A stretch of DNA of 64,000 nt from Buttiauxella sp. B2 (GTDB lineage: Bacteria; Pseudomonadota; Gammaproteobacteria; Enterobacterales; Enterobacteriaceae): positions 186,001-250,000 of the forward strand of contig NZ_VEXQ01000001.1 in assembly GCF_006376615.1 (NCBI RefSeq), in the 5' to 3' direction. The notes beneath the pieces are model-generated. The model did not search any database and was not told where the DNA came from. It saw only the letters and a program-made list of their open reading frames with translations. Within the stretch, counting starts at the first letter, position 1; each line of letters begins with the position of its first letter. A program made the translations under genes and the position numbers. Below are positions 1 through 8,447 of the stretch, one piece after another.

Positions 1-81
1 CAGCGCTATAAAGCGACCGAAGCTATTTTCATCTATGTGGCTGTTGATACCGAGGGTAAACCGCGACCTATTCCACGCTAA
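1..81 (+). CDS. yciA: Acyl-CoA thioesterase, YciA type (3' end only)
   Basis: Only the last 26 codons are present; the gene begins before the window. The visible residues include QRYKATEA and VAVDTEGKPR, which match the conserved C-terminal end of YciA, a hotdog-fold acyl-CoA thioesterase that hydrolyses short and medium acyl-CoAs in the cytoplasm. The frame is open from base 1 to the TAA at 79-81. It ends convergently with dcp and the two share a hairpin terminator. In E. coli K-12 yciA lies elsewhere (near tonB), so this is either a relocated yciA or a paralogue. The call rests on a short fragment. Confidence 0.7.
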   Translation, partial: QRYKATEAIFIYVAVDTEGKPRPIPR

Positions 82-94
82 ATTCTGCTTCAAT

Positions 95-122
95 AAAAAA
101 TGCGCCTCCTGGCGCATTTTTT
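95..122. terminator. Bidirectional intrinsic terminator, yciA / dcp
   Basis: A-rich and T-rich tracts flank a hairpin with arms TGCGCC (101-106) and GGCGCA (111-116) and loop TCCT. The run of A before it and T after it lets it work on both strands, matching the convergent ends of the thioesterase gene and dcp. Confidence 0.85.
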
Positions 123-131
123 ATTGCCTGA

Positions 132-2180
132 TTACTCCTCGGCGAGTCCCCGATTTTTGAGCATCGGTTCGCTATAAGGTTCGTGTCCACGCCAGTCGTT
201 GTACAGGGCTTTGAGTTCCCGACTATTCCCGCGCGATAAAATAGCCTCCCGGAAGCGCTGACCGTTTTCTGGCGTTAATCCGCCCTGCTCCACAAACCAC
301 TGATAGCCATCATCTGCCAGCATTTGCGTCCAGATATAGGCGTAATAACCCGCGGCGTAACCGCCACCAAAGATATGCGCAAAATAGCTACTACGATAAC
401 GTGGAGGAACAGCTGCAAGGTTAATGTGCTCAACCTCAAGCGCATTCGCTTCAAACTGTGCAACTTCATCAACCGCACTTCCACCAGGTAAATTGTGCCA
501 GTTCATATCCAGAAGTGCTGCGGCGAGCAGCTCCGTCATGTCGTAACCTTTATTGAAGCCAGCTGCGCGGAACAGTTTTTCGCGCAACGCCTCAGGCATC
601 GGTTCGCCAGTTTGATAATGACGGGCATAATTGGCAAACACTTGTGGCTGACGAGCCCAGTGTTCGTTGATTTGCGACGGAAACTCCACGAAGTCACGCG
701 GCGTATTAGTGCCAGAAAGTGTCGCGTAACGTTGGGTGGCAAACAAGCCGTGCAAGGTATGGCCAAACTCGTGGAACAAGGTGACCACATCGTCCCATGA
801 AATCAGCGCTGCTTCACCGCTTGCCGGTTTGTTGTAATTACAGACGTTATAAATGACCGGCGCGTTTTCAAGTAATGTCGATTGCTCAACAAAGTTACCC
901 ATCCACGCCCCACCACCTTTACTGTCACGGGCAAAAAAGTCGCCGTAGAACAGCGCCATACCGCGGCCGTCTTTATCGAAAATTTCCCACGTGCGGACAT
1001 CATTGTGATAAATCGGAATATCAAAACGCTCGACAAAACTGATGCCGAAAAGCTGACTGGCCGCCCAGAACACCCCATTGGTTAATACATTATTCAACTC
1101 AAAATAGGGTTTAATTTGTGCTTCGTCGAGAAAGTACTTCGCGCGCCTGACTTGCTCGGCATAAAATGCCCAATCCCATGCTTCGGCTTTAAATCCGCCC
1201 TTCTGCGCGTCAATCATCAGCTGAATATCAACCAGCTCGCGTTGGGCGCGGGCGGTTGCAGCAGGCACTATATCGCGCATAAACTGCAATGCGGCCTGTG
1301 GTGTTTCCGCCATTTGATCGGCAATTTTCCAGGCTGCGTAGTTCTCAAAACCAAGCAGTTGCGCCTGTTCAGCACGTAGTGTGGCAAGACGAGCAACAAT
1401 AGCACGCGTGTCGTTGCCGTCATTGTGTTGAGTACGTTCCCAACCTGCTTTGAAGAGTTTTTCTCGCGTTTGGCGATGGCTAAGTGACTGCAATGCCGGT
1501 TGCTGGGTAAAGTTAAGCAACGGAATTAAATATTTCCCGTCTAAACCTTTAGCGCTCGCATGTTGCTTCGCTGCGGCAATTTCCGCGGTATTTAAACCGT
1601 CAAGTTGCTGCACATCGTCAACCACCATCCCTGCTGCTTTATCTGCGCCGTGAAGGCGATTATTAAACTGGCTACTCAGCTGCGCGGCTTCTTTGTTCAG
1701 TACTTTCAGACGCGACTTTTTCTCATCATTTAATGTGGCACCAGACAGGGAAAAATTCTGCCACATCACTGCCACTAAACGCCGTGATTCTTCGTCTAAA
1801 TCCAGAGAGTCGCGGTGCTGGTACAGTTCATCTATGCGCGAAAACAGCACTGGGTTAAGGCGCATTTCATCAGCAAGCTCAGCAAGCTCGGCTGCAAATT
1901 CCTCATCCAGCTGTTGCAAATAATCATTGGTATGCGCTGACGTCATGGCAAAGAAAACATTGGTGACACGGCCTAGCATTTGCCCAGTTTTTTCAAGTGC
2001 CAACAAGGTGTTTTCAAAGGTAGCTTTAGTGGGGTTATTCGCTATCGCGGCAATTTCTTCGCGTTTGATACGTTTAGCTTTATCAAAAGCTGGGCGATAG
2101 TGGCTGTCCTGGATGTCATCAAAATGAGGGGCTTGATACGGCAATAAACTGACGTGATAAAACGGATTCTCCGTTTGCAT
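132..2180 (-). CDS. dcp: Peptidyl-dipeptidase Dcp
   Basis: This zinc metallopeptidase of family M3 removes dipeptides from the C-terminus of peptides and N-blocked tripeptides. The HEFGH zinc site begins at about residue 470 (His470, Glu471, His474). The length, 682 residues, is that of E. coli Dcp (681), and the product has no signal peptide, so it probably acts in the cytoplasm. The start is supported by an AGGAG nine bases upstream. Only 37 bp separate it from the xdhC stop upstream, with no terminator seen, so it may be read through from the purine operon. In K-12 dcp faces ydfG directly; here four genes lie between them. Confidence 0.96.
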   Translation of the reverse strand: MQTENPFYHVSLLPYQAPHFDDIQDSHYRPAFDKAKRIKREEIAAIANNPTKATFENTLLALEKTGQMLGRVTNVFFAMTSAHTNDYLQQLDEEFAAELAELADEMRLNPVLFSRIDELYQHRDSLDLDEESRRLVAVMWQNFSLSGATLNDEKKSRLKVLNKEAAQLSSQFNNRLHGADKAAGMVVDDVQQLDGLNTAEIAAAKQHASAKGLDGKYLIPLLNFTQQPALQSLSHRQTREKLFKAGWERTQHNDGNDTRAIVARLATLRAEQAQLLGFENYAAWKIADQMAETPQAALQFMRDIVPAATARAQRELVDIQLMIDAQKGGFKAEAWDWAFYAEQVRRAKYFLDEAQIKPYFELNNVLTNGVFWAASQLFGISFVERFDIPIYHNDVRTWEIFDKDGRGMALFYGDFFARDSKGGGAWMGNFVEQSTLLENAPVIYNVCNYNKPASGEAALISWDDVVTLFHEFGHTLHGLFATQRYATLSGTNTPRDFVEFPSQINEHWARQPQVFANYARHYQTGEPMPEALREKLFRAAGFNKGYDMTELLAAALLDMNWHNLPGGSAVDEVAQFEANALEVEHINLAAVPPRYRSSYFAHIFGGGYAAGYYAYIWTQMLADDGYQWFVEQGGLTPENGQRFREAILSRGNSRELKALYNDWRGHEPYSEPMLKNRGLAEE

Positions 2181-2217
2181 GCTGCACTCCTGCTAACCGC
2201 AAAAGATAATTTATAGC

Positions 2218-2988
2218 TCAACTGCCCACCTGATACACGGCAATAATCTCAGCGGCAATAGCCACGGCGATTTCCGCCGGGAGTTTACCTTTCACATCCG
2301 GCAGACCCACCGGGCAACGCAACGTACTGAGTTGCTCCTTCGTAATCCCTTTTCCCGCCAGCCGATACTCAAATCGCTGGCGTTTAGTGTGCGAGCCAAT
2401 CAACCCAAAATATCGGTAATCACCACGTTTCAATATCGCCTCGGTCAGTTCCAGATCACGTGGGTGATGATGCGTCATGACGATAAAGTAACTTTGCGCG
2501 GGCGCGGCATTTACGGCATCAATAGGATCTTCTGCCTGCCAGGTTTTCACGCCTTTGGGTGTGCGGGTAAACATATCGGGCCGTTCATCCACCCAGGTTA
2601 TGTGACAGGGTAACGTTTCCAGCAAGGCTACCAGCGCTTGTCCAACATGCCCTGCACCAAAAACCATAATCTGCGGTTGCGGCTGAATCAGTGGTTCGAA
2701 TAATACGGTGGTCATCCCCCCGCAGCACTGACCAAGCCTTGCACCCAAATTGAAATGTTCGGTATGCGGTGAAGCAACCTGTTTTTCCAACATCTCTTGC
2801 GCCATCGCGATGCATTGATACTCGAGGTGTCCACCACCGATGGTCAGATAAGTTTGCTCACGCCCGACAATCATTTTAGTGCCGCAGTTCCTGGGCACCG
2901 ATCCTTTGTCAGCCAACAGAGTTAGCAACACGCAAGGTTCGCGGCGTTCACGTAACCCCATCAGAATACTGATCCACTCATCGTTCAT
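2218..2988 (-). CDS. xdhC: Xanthine dehydrogenase accessory protein XdhC
   Basis: XdhC-family chaperones bind the molybdenum cofactor, promote its sulfuration and insert it into xanthine dehydrogenase without being part of the enzyme. The protein shows the N-terminal XdhC/CoxI region with GGGHLEYQ and QCCGG, and a C-terminal Rossmann-like part beginning at VFGAGHVGQAL. I chose the start at 2988 because it overlaps the xdhB stop as ATGA and has an AGGAGG seven bases upstream; an in-frame ATG five codons earlier (3003) lacks such a site. The protein is then 256 residues. It is the last structural gene of the guaD-xdhABC operon. Confidence 0.93.
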   Translation of the reverse strand: MNDEWISILMGLRERREPCVLLTLLADKGSVPRNCGTKMIVGREQTYLTIGGGHLEYQCIAMAQEMLEKQVASPHTEHFNLGARLGQCCGGMTTVLFEPLIQPQPQIMVFGAGHVGQALVALLETLPCHITWVDERPDMFTRTPKGVKTWQAEDPIDAVNAAPAQSYFIVMTHHHPRDLELTEAILKRGDYRYFGLIGSHTKRQRFEYRLAGKGITKEQLSTLRCPVGLPDVKGKLPAEIAVAIAAEIIAVYQVGS

Positions 2989-5330
2989 GGTGCCTCCTGA
3001 CAACCCCAGAAAACACGCTCGGGTGTAGCTGGCGCATCAAGCAGCGGATGTTGTTGGTAATCCGTCACGCTTGCTACTGCATCTTGTAAGGCGCACCACA
3101 CTGAAATCCCCAGCATAAATGGCGGTTCACCCACCGCTTTGGAACGATAAACGGTGGGTTGTGGGTTGGCATGGTTTTCCAGAAGATTTACCCGCAAATC
3201 GGCGGGCATATCGCTGATAGCAGGAATTTTGTAGCTCATTGGGCTGTCGGTCAGCAGCCGCCCTTTATCATCCCACACCAGCTCTTCACAGGTCAGCCAG
3301 CCCGCGCCTTGTACAAATCCACCTTCGATTTGCCCAATATCTAATGCTGGATTCAGAGAGTTGCCGACATCATGCAGGATGTCGGTGCGCAGTAAGCGGT
3401 ACTCGCCAGTCAGCGTATCGATAATGACTTCCGAACACGCCGCGCCAAATGAGAAGTAGTAAAATGGCTGCCCGCGCCCTACTGCTCGATCGTAATGTAT
3501 GCCTGGCACTTTGTAGAATCCCGTTGCAGAAAGCGGGACCTGATTTAACCAGGCCAGAGTAGCGATTTCAGTGAAACTAAAATATCGCCCTGGCACTTTC
3601 ACCACGCCGTTTCGAAATTCCACTTGCTCTGGTTCACACTGATGAAGACGGCACAGCATTTCCACCAGCCGTTCTTTGATGGTCAGTGCGGCAATCTCAG
3701 CCGCTTTACCGTTCAGATCGGCACCGGAAGAAGCCGCCGTCGGAGAAGTGTTCGGCACTTTGCCCGTGTTAGTCGCCGTGACCTGAATCTGTTCCAGCGG
3801 AATTTGCAGCACTTCCGCCACCACTTGCGCCACTTTGGTATTCAGCCCTTGTCCCATTTCTGTACCGCCATGGTTTAGCTGCACAGTACCATCGGTGTAA
3901 ATCAGCAGCAGCGCACCTGCCTGATTGAGAAAACTCGAGGTAAAGGAGATACCGAATTTCACTGGTGTTAGCGCCAGACCGCGCTTTAGCACTGGGCTTT
4001 GGCGGTTAAACTCGCTTATTGCAGCGCGGCGGTTTTGGTAATCGGCACTGTTCTCAAGCTGGTGAGTGATTTGCGACAGGATGTTGTGCTCAACTTTTTG
4101 ATGGTAGTGCGTGATATTACGCTCGGTGTCACCATAGTAATTGCGCTTGCGCACTTCCAGCGGGTCAAGTCCTAACTCACGCGCAATGTGGTCCATTATC
4201 TGTTCGATGGCGACCATTCCCTGCGGCCCGCCAAATCCGCGATAAGCCGTATTAGACGCCAGATTAGTTCGGCATCTATAGCCCGTCACCCGCGCATCAC
4301 CGAGGTAATAAGCGTTATCGGCATGGAACATGGCACGATCACATATCGATCCTGATAGATCCAGCGAATAGCCGCAGTTTGCAGCCAGATCGATAACGAC
4401 ACCGTTAAGCATTCCGTCGTCGGTAAAACCCACGTCATAGCGCACAAAAAATGGATGCCGTTTACCGGTAATTCGCATGTCATCCCGGCGTGAAAGCCGC
4501 ATTTTTGCGGGACGTCCGGTCAGTGCTGCCACCAGTGCTGCATGGCAAGCAATCCCCGCAGCCTGTGTTTCTTTGCCGCCAAAACCGCCGCCCATTCGGC
4601 GCATATCCACGGTAACTTTATTCATGGTCACTCCCAACACCGAGGCCACCAGCTTTTGTACCTCTGTCGGATGTTGGGTAGATGACCAGACCAGGACGCT
4701 GCCATCTTCACCGGGTTGCACCACAGCAATCTGCCCTTCAAGGTAAAAGTGTTCCTGACCACCAATATGGAATTGCCCTTGAATGCGATGAGAGGCTGTG
4801 GCAAGCGCTGAATCCGCATCACCCCGTTGATGAACGTGAGGTTCCTGCACATAGATTTTGCGCCGCAGTGCATCTTCAACATCCAGCACAGGCTCAAGCA
4901 CTTCGTATTCGATCACTGCTTTTAAAACCGCAATGCATGCAGCTTCTGGCGTTTCAGCGGCAACTGTTAATACAATCTGGCCGTGGTATTCAACCAAATC
5001 ACGGGCAAATAAAGGATCGGCTGGTGCAAGCGGGCCAATGTCCAACTCGCCAGGGACATCCTGCCAGCCAAACACCCGCACCACTCCCGGTATGGCGTAA
5101 CACGCGGTGGTGTCAATGTTGATGATTCGCGCATGGGCGTGTTGGCTTAGGACCGGGCAAAGGTACAACATGCCCGGTAAGCTTAGCTTGTCGTCAATGT
5201 ATTCCGCTTTGCCGCTAACGTGTTTATCGGCGCTTTCATGTTTACGGCTTTGGCCGGCACCGCCATTCATTTCACGGGAAAACTGTTCGATCAATGCCTG
5301 TTCGGAAAGGCGCGCGGGGTTAGTTGACAT
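2985..5330 (-). CDS. xdhB: Xanthine dehydrogenase, molybdopterin subunit XdhB
   Basis: This is the large catalytic subunit that binds molybdopterin and oxidises hypoxanthine and xanthine to urate. It has 781 residues. The cofactor motifs GGGFGGKE (about residue 247), RGFGGPQGM and ASSGADLNGKA are typical of bacterial two-subunit xanthine dehydrogenases such as Rhodobacter XdhB, whereas E. coli K-12 uses three separate subunits. A GAGG eleven bases upstream supports the ATG at 5330, which overlaps the end of xdhA by 11 bases. Its stop overlaps the xdhC start as ATGA, so the genes are probably translationally coupled. Confidence 0.96.
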   Translation of the reverse strand: MSTNPARLSEQALIEQFSREMNGGAGQSRKHESADKHVSGKAEYIDDKLSLPGMLYLCPVLSQHAHARIINIDTTACYAIPGVVRVFGWQDVPGELDIGPLAPADPLFARDLVEYHGQIVLTVAAETPEAACIAVLKAVIEYEVLEPVLDVEDALRRKIYVQEPHVHQRGDADSALATASHRIQGQFHIGGQEHFYLEGQIAVVQPGEDGSVLVWSSTQHPTEVQKLVASVLGVTMNKVTVDMRRMGGGFGGKETQAAGIACHAALVAALTGRPAKMRLSRRDDMRITGKRHPFFVRYDVGFTDDGMLNGVVIDLAANCGYSLDLSGSICDRAMFHADNAYYLGDARVTGYRCRTNLASNTAYRGFGGPQGMVAIEQIMDHIARELGLDPLEVRKRNYYGDTERNITHYHQKVEHNILSQITHQLENSADYQNRRAAISEFNRQSPVLKRGLALTPVKFGISFTSSFLNQAGALLLIYTDGTVQLNHGGTEMGQGLNTKVAQVVAEVLQIPLEQIQVTATNTGKVPNTSPTAASSGADLNGKAAEIAALTIKERLVEMLCRLHQCEPEQVEFRNGVVKVPGRYFSFTEIATLAWLNQVPLSATGFYKVPGIHYDRAVGRGQPFYYFSFGAACSEVIIDTLTGEYRLLRTDILHDVGNSLNPALDIGQIEGGFVQGAGWLTCEELVWDDKGRLLTDSPMSYKIPAISDMPADLRVNLLENHANPQPTVYRSKAVGEPPFMLGISVWCALQDAVASVTDYQQHPLLDAPATPERVFWGCQEAP

Positions 5331-6762
5331 AGTTATTTACCTCAAGCGCGTAGTGTTTTTCAGTGTGCAGCAGCAACAGGCGTTTAAGAAGATTTTGCGC
5401 GATCTTCAAGCGGTAGAGCCCTGAACCACGGAAATCGCTTAACGGCTGGAAGTCATCTACCAGCGCCTCGCATACCTGCTCGAGCGTCTGCTGGTTAAGT
5501 TGCGCCCCCAAAAGCCGCTGTTCTGCGCGTTTTGCCCGCGCCGGAATAGCGGCCATTCCACCGAATGCCAGATACGCACTCACCACAATCCCTTCATTCA
5601 GATGGAGATTAAACGCGCCAAATACTGTCGAAATGTCATCGTCCATGCGTTTAGAAATTTTCCATGCGGCAAACGTCGGGGAGATGGATTCCCTATTAAT
5701 AAGCACGGCACTGATAAACTCGCCTGGCTGTAACGCTGTTTTGCGATAGTCCAGGAAGAATTGGTTGAGCGGCAAAAGGCGAGTGGAATCACCACAACGC
5801 AATTCGACTACAGCCCCCAGCGCCAGCAGCATTGGCGCACCATCACCGATTGGCGAGGCGTTTGCCAGGTTTCCAACAAGCGTGCCGTTATTGCGAATTT
5901 GCGGCGATGCAAAACGTTCCAACGCCTGCGAAAACGCAGGGATATACGGCAGCAATTCGTTAAGACATGCCTGTAAAGTTGCCATCGCCCCAATACGGAT
6001 TTGGCTTTCGGTCACGGTAATCGTTTTTAGTTCTGTCACCTGATTCATGCCAATAATCAGCGGCAGAGTCTGGTATTGCTGGGTAATCACCAGTGCCAGA
6101 TCTGTTCCACCCGCTAATAAACGCGCCTGCGGATTTTGCTGATAAAGTGCCGCAAGTTGTGCCAGAGTTTTGGGTAGCAAACAGCGGTTGGACTTGGTTA
6201 ACTCCACCATCTCCGGCTGTTGAAGGGATTTTAAATGCGCCAGGGTGTGTGCTTCGGTGCGCGTAAACTTATCGGGTTGTGCAGCACAACTTTGCTGCAT
6301 TGCCTCGATAATCGGCCGATAACCCGTACAACGGCAGAGATTTCCAGCCAGGCTTCTTTCAATGTCATGGCGATCCACTCCCACCGCACTGCTCGCCTTT
6401 TGCAGTGCAAACCCTGACATCACAAAACCTGGCGTACAAAACCCGCATTGCGAAGCGTGGCAATCTGCCATTGCCTGCTGGACCGGATGCAATTTGTCAC
6501 CGTCTGATAAATCTTCGATGGTCAGCAATTGTTTGCCATCAAGCTGACTCATCAGCGTGATGCAACTATTGGCTGTGTCATAACATATTTCCTCACCATC
6601 AACCCGTCCGATAACCACCGTACACGCGCCGCAATCACCGGATGCACACCCTTCTTTGCTACCACAACGATGCTCACTACCACGCAGCCAGTTCAACACC
6701 GTGGTATTGGGGTCAACATTCTCGAGCATTTTTACTGTTTGATTGAGCAAAAATTGAATCAT
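5320..6762 (-). CDS. xdhA: Xanthine dehydrogenase, FeS/FAD subunit XdhA
   Basis: XdhA passes electrons from the molybdenum centre through two [2Fe-2S] clusters to FAD and NAD+. An N-terminal plant-ferredoxin-type cluster (GCASGDCGACT, about residues 38-50) is followed by the second cluster (CGFCTP near 105, LCRCTGYRP near 140). A FAD-binding domain runs from about residue 200 and contains AGGTDLALV and RNNGTLVGNL. FeS and FAD parts are fused in one 480-residue chain. I chose the ATG at 6762 because it overlaps the guaD stop as ATGA and has an AGGAGG seven bases upstream; the open frame extends 12 codons further without support. Confidence 0.95.
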   Translation of the reverse strand: MIQFLLNQTVKMLENVDPNTTVLNWLRGSEHRCGSKEGCASGDCGACTVVIGRVDGEEICYDTANSCITLMSQLDGKQLLTIEDLSDGDKLHPVQQAMADCHASQCGFCTPGFVMSGFALQKASSAVGVDRHDIERSLAGNLCRCTGYRPIIEAMQQSCAAQPDKFTRTEAHTLAHLKSLQQPEMVELTKSNRCLLPKTLAQLAALYQQNPQARLLAGGTDLALVITQQYQTLPLIIGMNQVTELKTITVTESQIRIGAMATLQACLNELLPYIPAFSQALERFASPQIRNNGTLVGNLANASPIGDGAPMLLALGAVVELRCGDSTRLLPLNQFFLDYRKTALQPGEFISAVLINRESISPTFAAWKISKRMDDDISTVFGAFNLHLNEGIVVSAYLAFGGMAAIPARAKRAEQRLLGAQLNQQTLEQVCEALVDDFQPLSDFRGSGLYRLKIAQNLLKRLLLLHTEKHYALEVNNYVN

Positions 6763-8090
6763 GCCGCAACCTCCTGTGTGTCGCGTTGCCACACGCATTT
6801 GCCGTTTACCCAGGTGTGCCAGATGTTACGGTCATCACCGAGCGTCATCAGCACAAACAATTTTTCGTAGATGTCCCGGCTATTGGCATAGCGCAGTTTC
6901 TGAAGTGGCGTTACCGCCAGGTCCAGCACCACGAAATCAGCCTCTTTGCCAGGTAGGAAATTGCCAATTTTGTCGTCTAAATCCAGAGCGTGCGCGCCCC
7001 CCAATGTGGCGTGATAAAACGCTTCGCAGGCAGCCAGACGATAGCCTTGCAACTGGGCAACTTTGTATGCTTCCGCCAGCGTTTGCAGCATATTGAAGGT
7101 AGTGCCAGCGCCAACGTCCGTGCCAATACCCATGCGGATCCCTCGGTCATGGCACTGTTTTAAGTTAAACAAACCGCTGCCGAGAAACAGGTTTGAAGTT
7201 GGGCAAAAAGCGATGGTTGAATCTGTACGTTGCAGGCAATCCCACTCGCATTCCTGCAAATGGATAGCATGTGCAAATACGCAGCGTTTGCCGGTCAACT
7301 GATACTGATGATAAACGCCAAGGTAGCTTTCTGATTCCGGCCACAGGCTTTTCACCCAGGCGACTTCCTCGCTGTTTTCACTCAAATGTGTATGCAACCA
7401 GGTATCCGGAAATTCATCGCGCAGTGTTTGAACCACTGCCAGTAATTCAGGCGAGGATGTTGGAGCAAAGCGTGGCGTCAGCGCATAGTTTAATCGCCCA
7501 TTTTTGTGCCAGCGCAAAACCAGTTCACGGGTTTGCTGATAGCTCTGTTCAGGCGTTTCGATAAGGTAGTCCGGCGCGTTGCGGTCCATCATCACTTTAC
7601 CGGCGATAATACGCATCGAAAGATGTTCTGCGGCACTGAAAAGTGCATCAACGGACTGCGGATGAACAGTCCCGAACACCAGCGCCGTAGTAGTGCCGTT
7701 ACTCAGTAATTGGTTAAGAAAGAACGCCGACATTTTTGCCGCGTGTGAGCTGTCCTGATACTGGCTCTCGACCGGAAAGGTATAAGTTTGTAGCCACTCC
7801 AGCAACTGTTCGCCATAAGCACCAATCATTTCAGTTTGCGGGTAATGTAGATGGGTATCGACGAAGCCCGGAATAATCAGCTTGCCGCGATAATCGATGT
7901 AATCACTTTCAGTTTGCAGATACGTGCGCCCCTCTTCCCACGGTAACAACGCAACCACCGTACCTGCGTCAAGAAAAAGCAGCGCATCTTCATGATGACG
8001 GGCATTCGCCAGCAACTCGTGAGGGCGGGTTCCAGTCTGTGTGATATCAAAAAATTGGCCGCGTAGCGCTTGCGTGTAATTAACTGTCAT
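6759..8090 (-). CDS. guaD: Guanine deaminase
   Basis: GuaD hydrolyses guanine to xanthine and ammonia, supplying the substrate for the XdhAB enzyme encoded just downstream. The protein is an amidohydrolase with the metal-binding DTHLHYPQ motif near residue 78, THLSEN and GTDVGAG further on, and close similarity to E. coli GuaD (439 residues). I chose the ATG at 8090 (443 residues), which begins MTVNYTQALRG and aligns with the family N-terminus; the frame stays open to 8171. An AGGT lies about ten bases upstream. It is the first gene of the operon, behind a long upstream region with two PurR-like sites. Confidence 0.95.
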   Translation of the reverse strand: MTVNYTQALRGQFFDITQTGTRPHELLANARHHEDALLFLDAGTVVALLPWEEGRTYLQTESDYIDYRGKLIIPGFVDTHLHYPQTEMIGAYGEQLLEWLQTYTFPVESQYQDSSHAAKMSAFFLNQLLSNGTTTALVFGTVHPQSVDALFSAAEHLSMRIIAGKVMMDRNAPDYLIETPEQSYQQTRELVLRWHKNGRLNYALTPRFAPTSSPELLAVVQTLRDEFPDTWLHTHLSENSEEVAWVKSLWPESESYLGVYHQYQLTGKRCVFAHAIHLQECEWDCLQRTDSTIAFCPTSNLFLGSGLFNLKQCHDRGIRMGIGTDVGAGTTFNMLQTLAEAYKVAQLQGYRLAACEAFYHATLGGAHALDLDDKIGNFLPGKEADFVVLDLAVTPLQKLRYANSRDIYEKLFVLMTLGDDRNIWHTWVNGKCVWQRDTQEVAA

Positions 8091-8234
8091 CGCCCGTACC
8101 TGTAATTGGTTTGTGAAGAATGAGTTAATTGTTGCAATGTTGATGCCATGTTTAAATTTAGATTTAATCATTTTGATAACAGTAGCTTAGATTACATAGT
8201 CAGACATCGCGCAACATTTGCGTAACTTTTTAGC

Positions 8235-8250
8235 AAGCAAACGGTTGCCT
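8235..8250. promoter_or_regulatory. PurR-type operator 1 upstream of guaD
   Basis: AAGCAAACGGTTGCCT fits every fixed position of the published PurR consensus AnGCAAnCGnTTnCnT. It lies about 145 bp upstream of the guaD start, and purR itself is in this window. PurR normally represses biosynthetic genes, so control of a purine-degrading operon is an inference. Confidence 0.65.
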
Positions 8251-8254
8251 GACG

Positions 8255-8270
8255 CTGCAATCGGTTGCTA
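8255..8270. promoter_or_regulatory. PurR-type operator 2 upstream of guaD
   Basis: CTGCAATCGGTTGCTA keeps the core GCAAnCGnTTnC and differs from the PurR consensus only at the outermost bases. Its centre is 20 bp from that of operator 1, about two helical turns, so both would face the same side of the DNA. Confidence 0.5.
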
Positions 8271-8399
8271 TTTGGCATCATGGGTTGGATTGTTCAAAAT
8301 TGAGGGATTACTTGCACCAGCACGTTGCGTTTAAGAGGCTCTGCTGCACCAGCAACGCGCAGCAGCTGCCATACTAAAGTTCAATTATCACTAACAGCC

Positions 8400-8411
8400 T
8401 TAGCGTGCTAA
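8400..8411. promoter_or_regulatory. SlyA-like palindrome upstream of ydfG
   Basis: TTAGCGTGCTAA differs from the SlyA consensus TTAGCAAGCTAA only in the two central bases. The palindrome extends to CCTTAGC / GCTAAGG (8398-8413). It sits about 36 bp before the ydfG start, where a bound protein would meet RNA polymerase. Confidence 0.4.
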
Positions 8412-8447
8412 GGTATTGCGACACAAAAAGCGTTGAGGAACAGTGAG

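Larger units (their letters stand above)
8091..8447. promoter_or_regulatory. Divergent control region guaD / ydfG
   Basis: This 357-bp stretch between the two divergent genes holds no gene I can support. It contains two PurR-type 16-mers (8235-8250, 8255-8270), a 10-bp direct repeat TGCACCAGCA at 8313-8322 and 8345-8354 (32 bp apart), and a SlyA-like palindrome at 8400-8411. I could not assign a convincing -35/-10 pair for guaD. Confidence 0.6.

Noticed and set aside
3624..3878. Long frames opposite xdhB, dtpA, mepH and others
   Set aside because: They are antisense shadows of well-supported genes without ribosome sites or homology.
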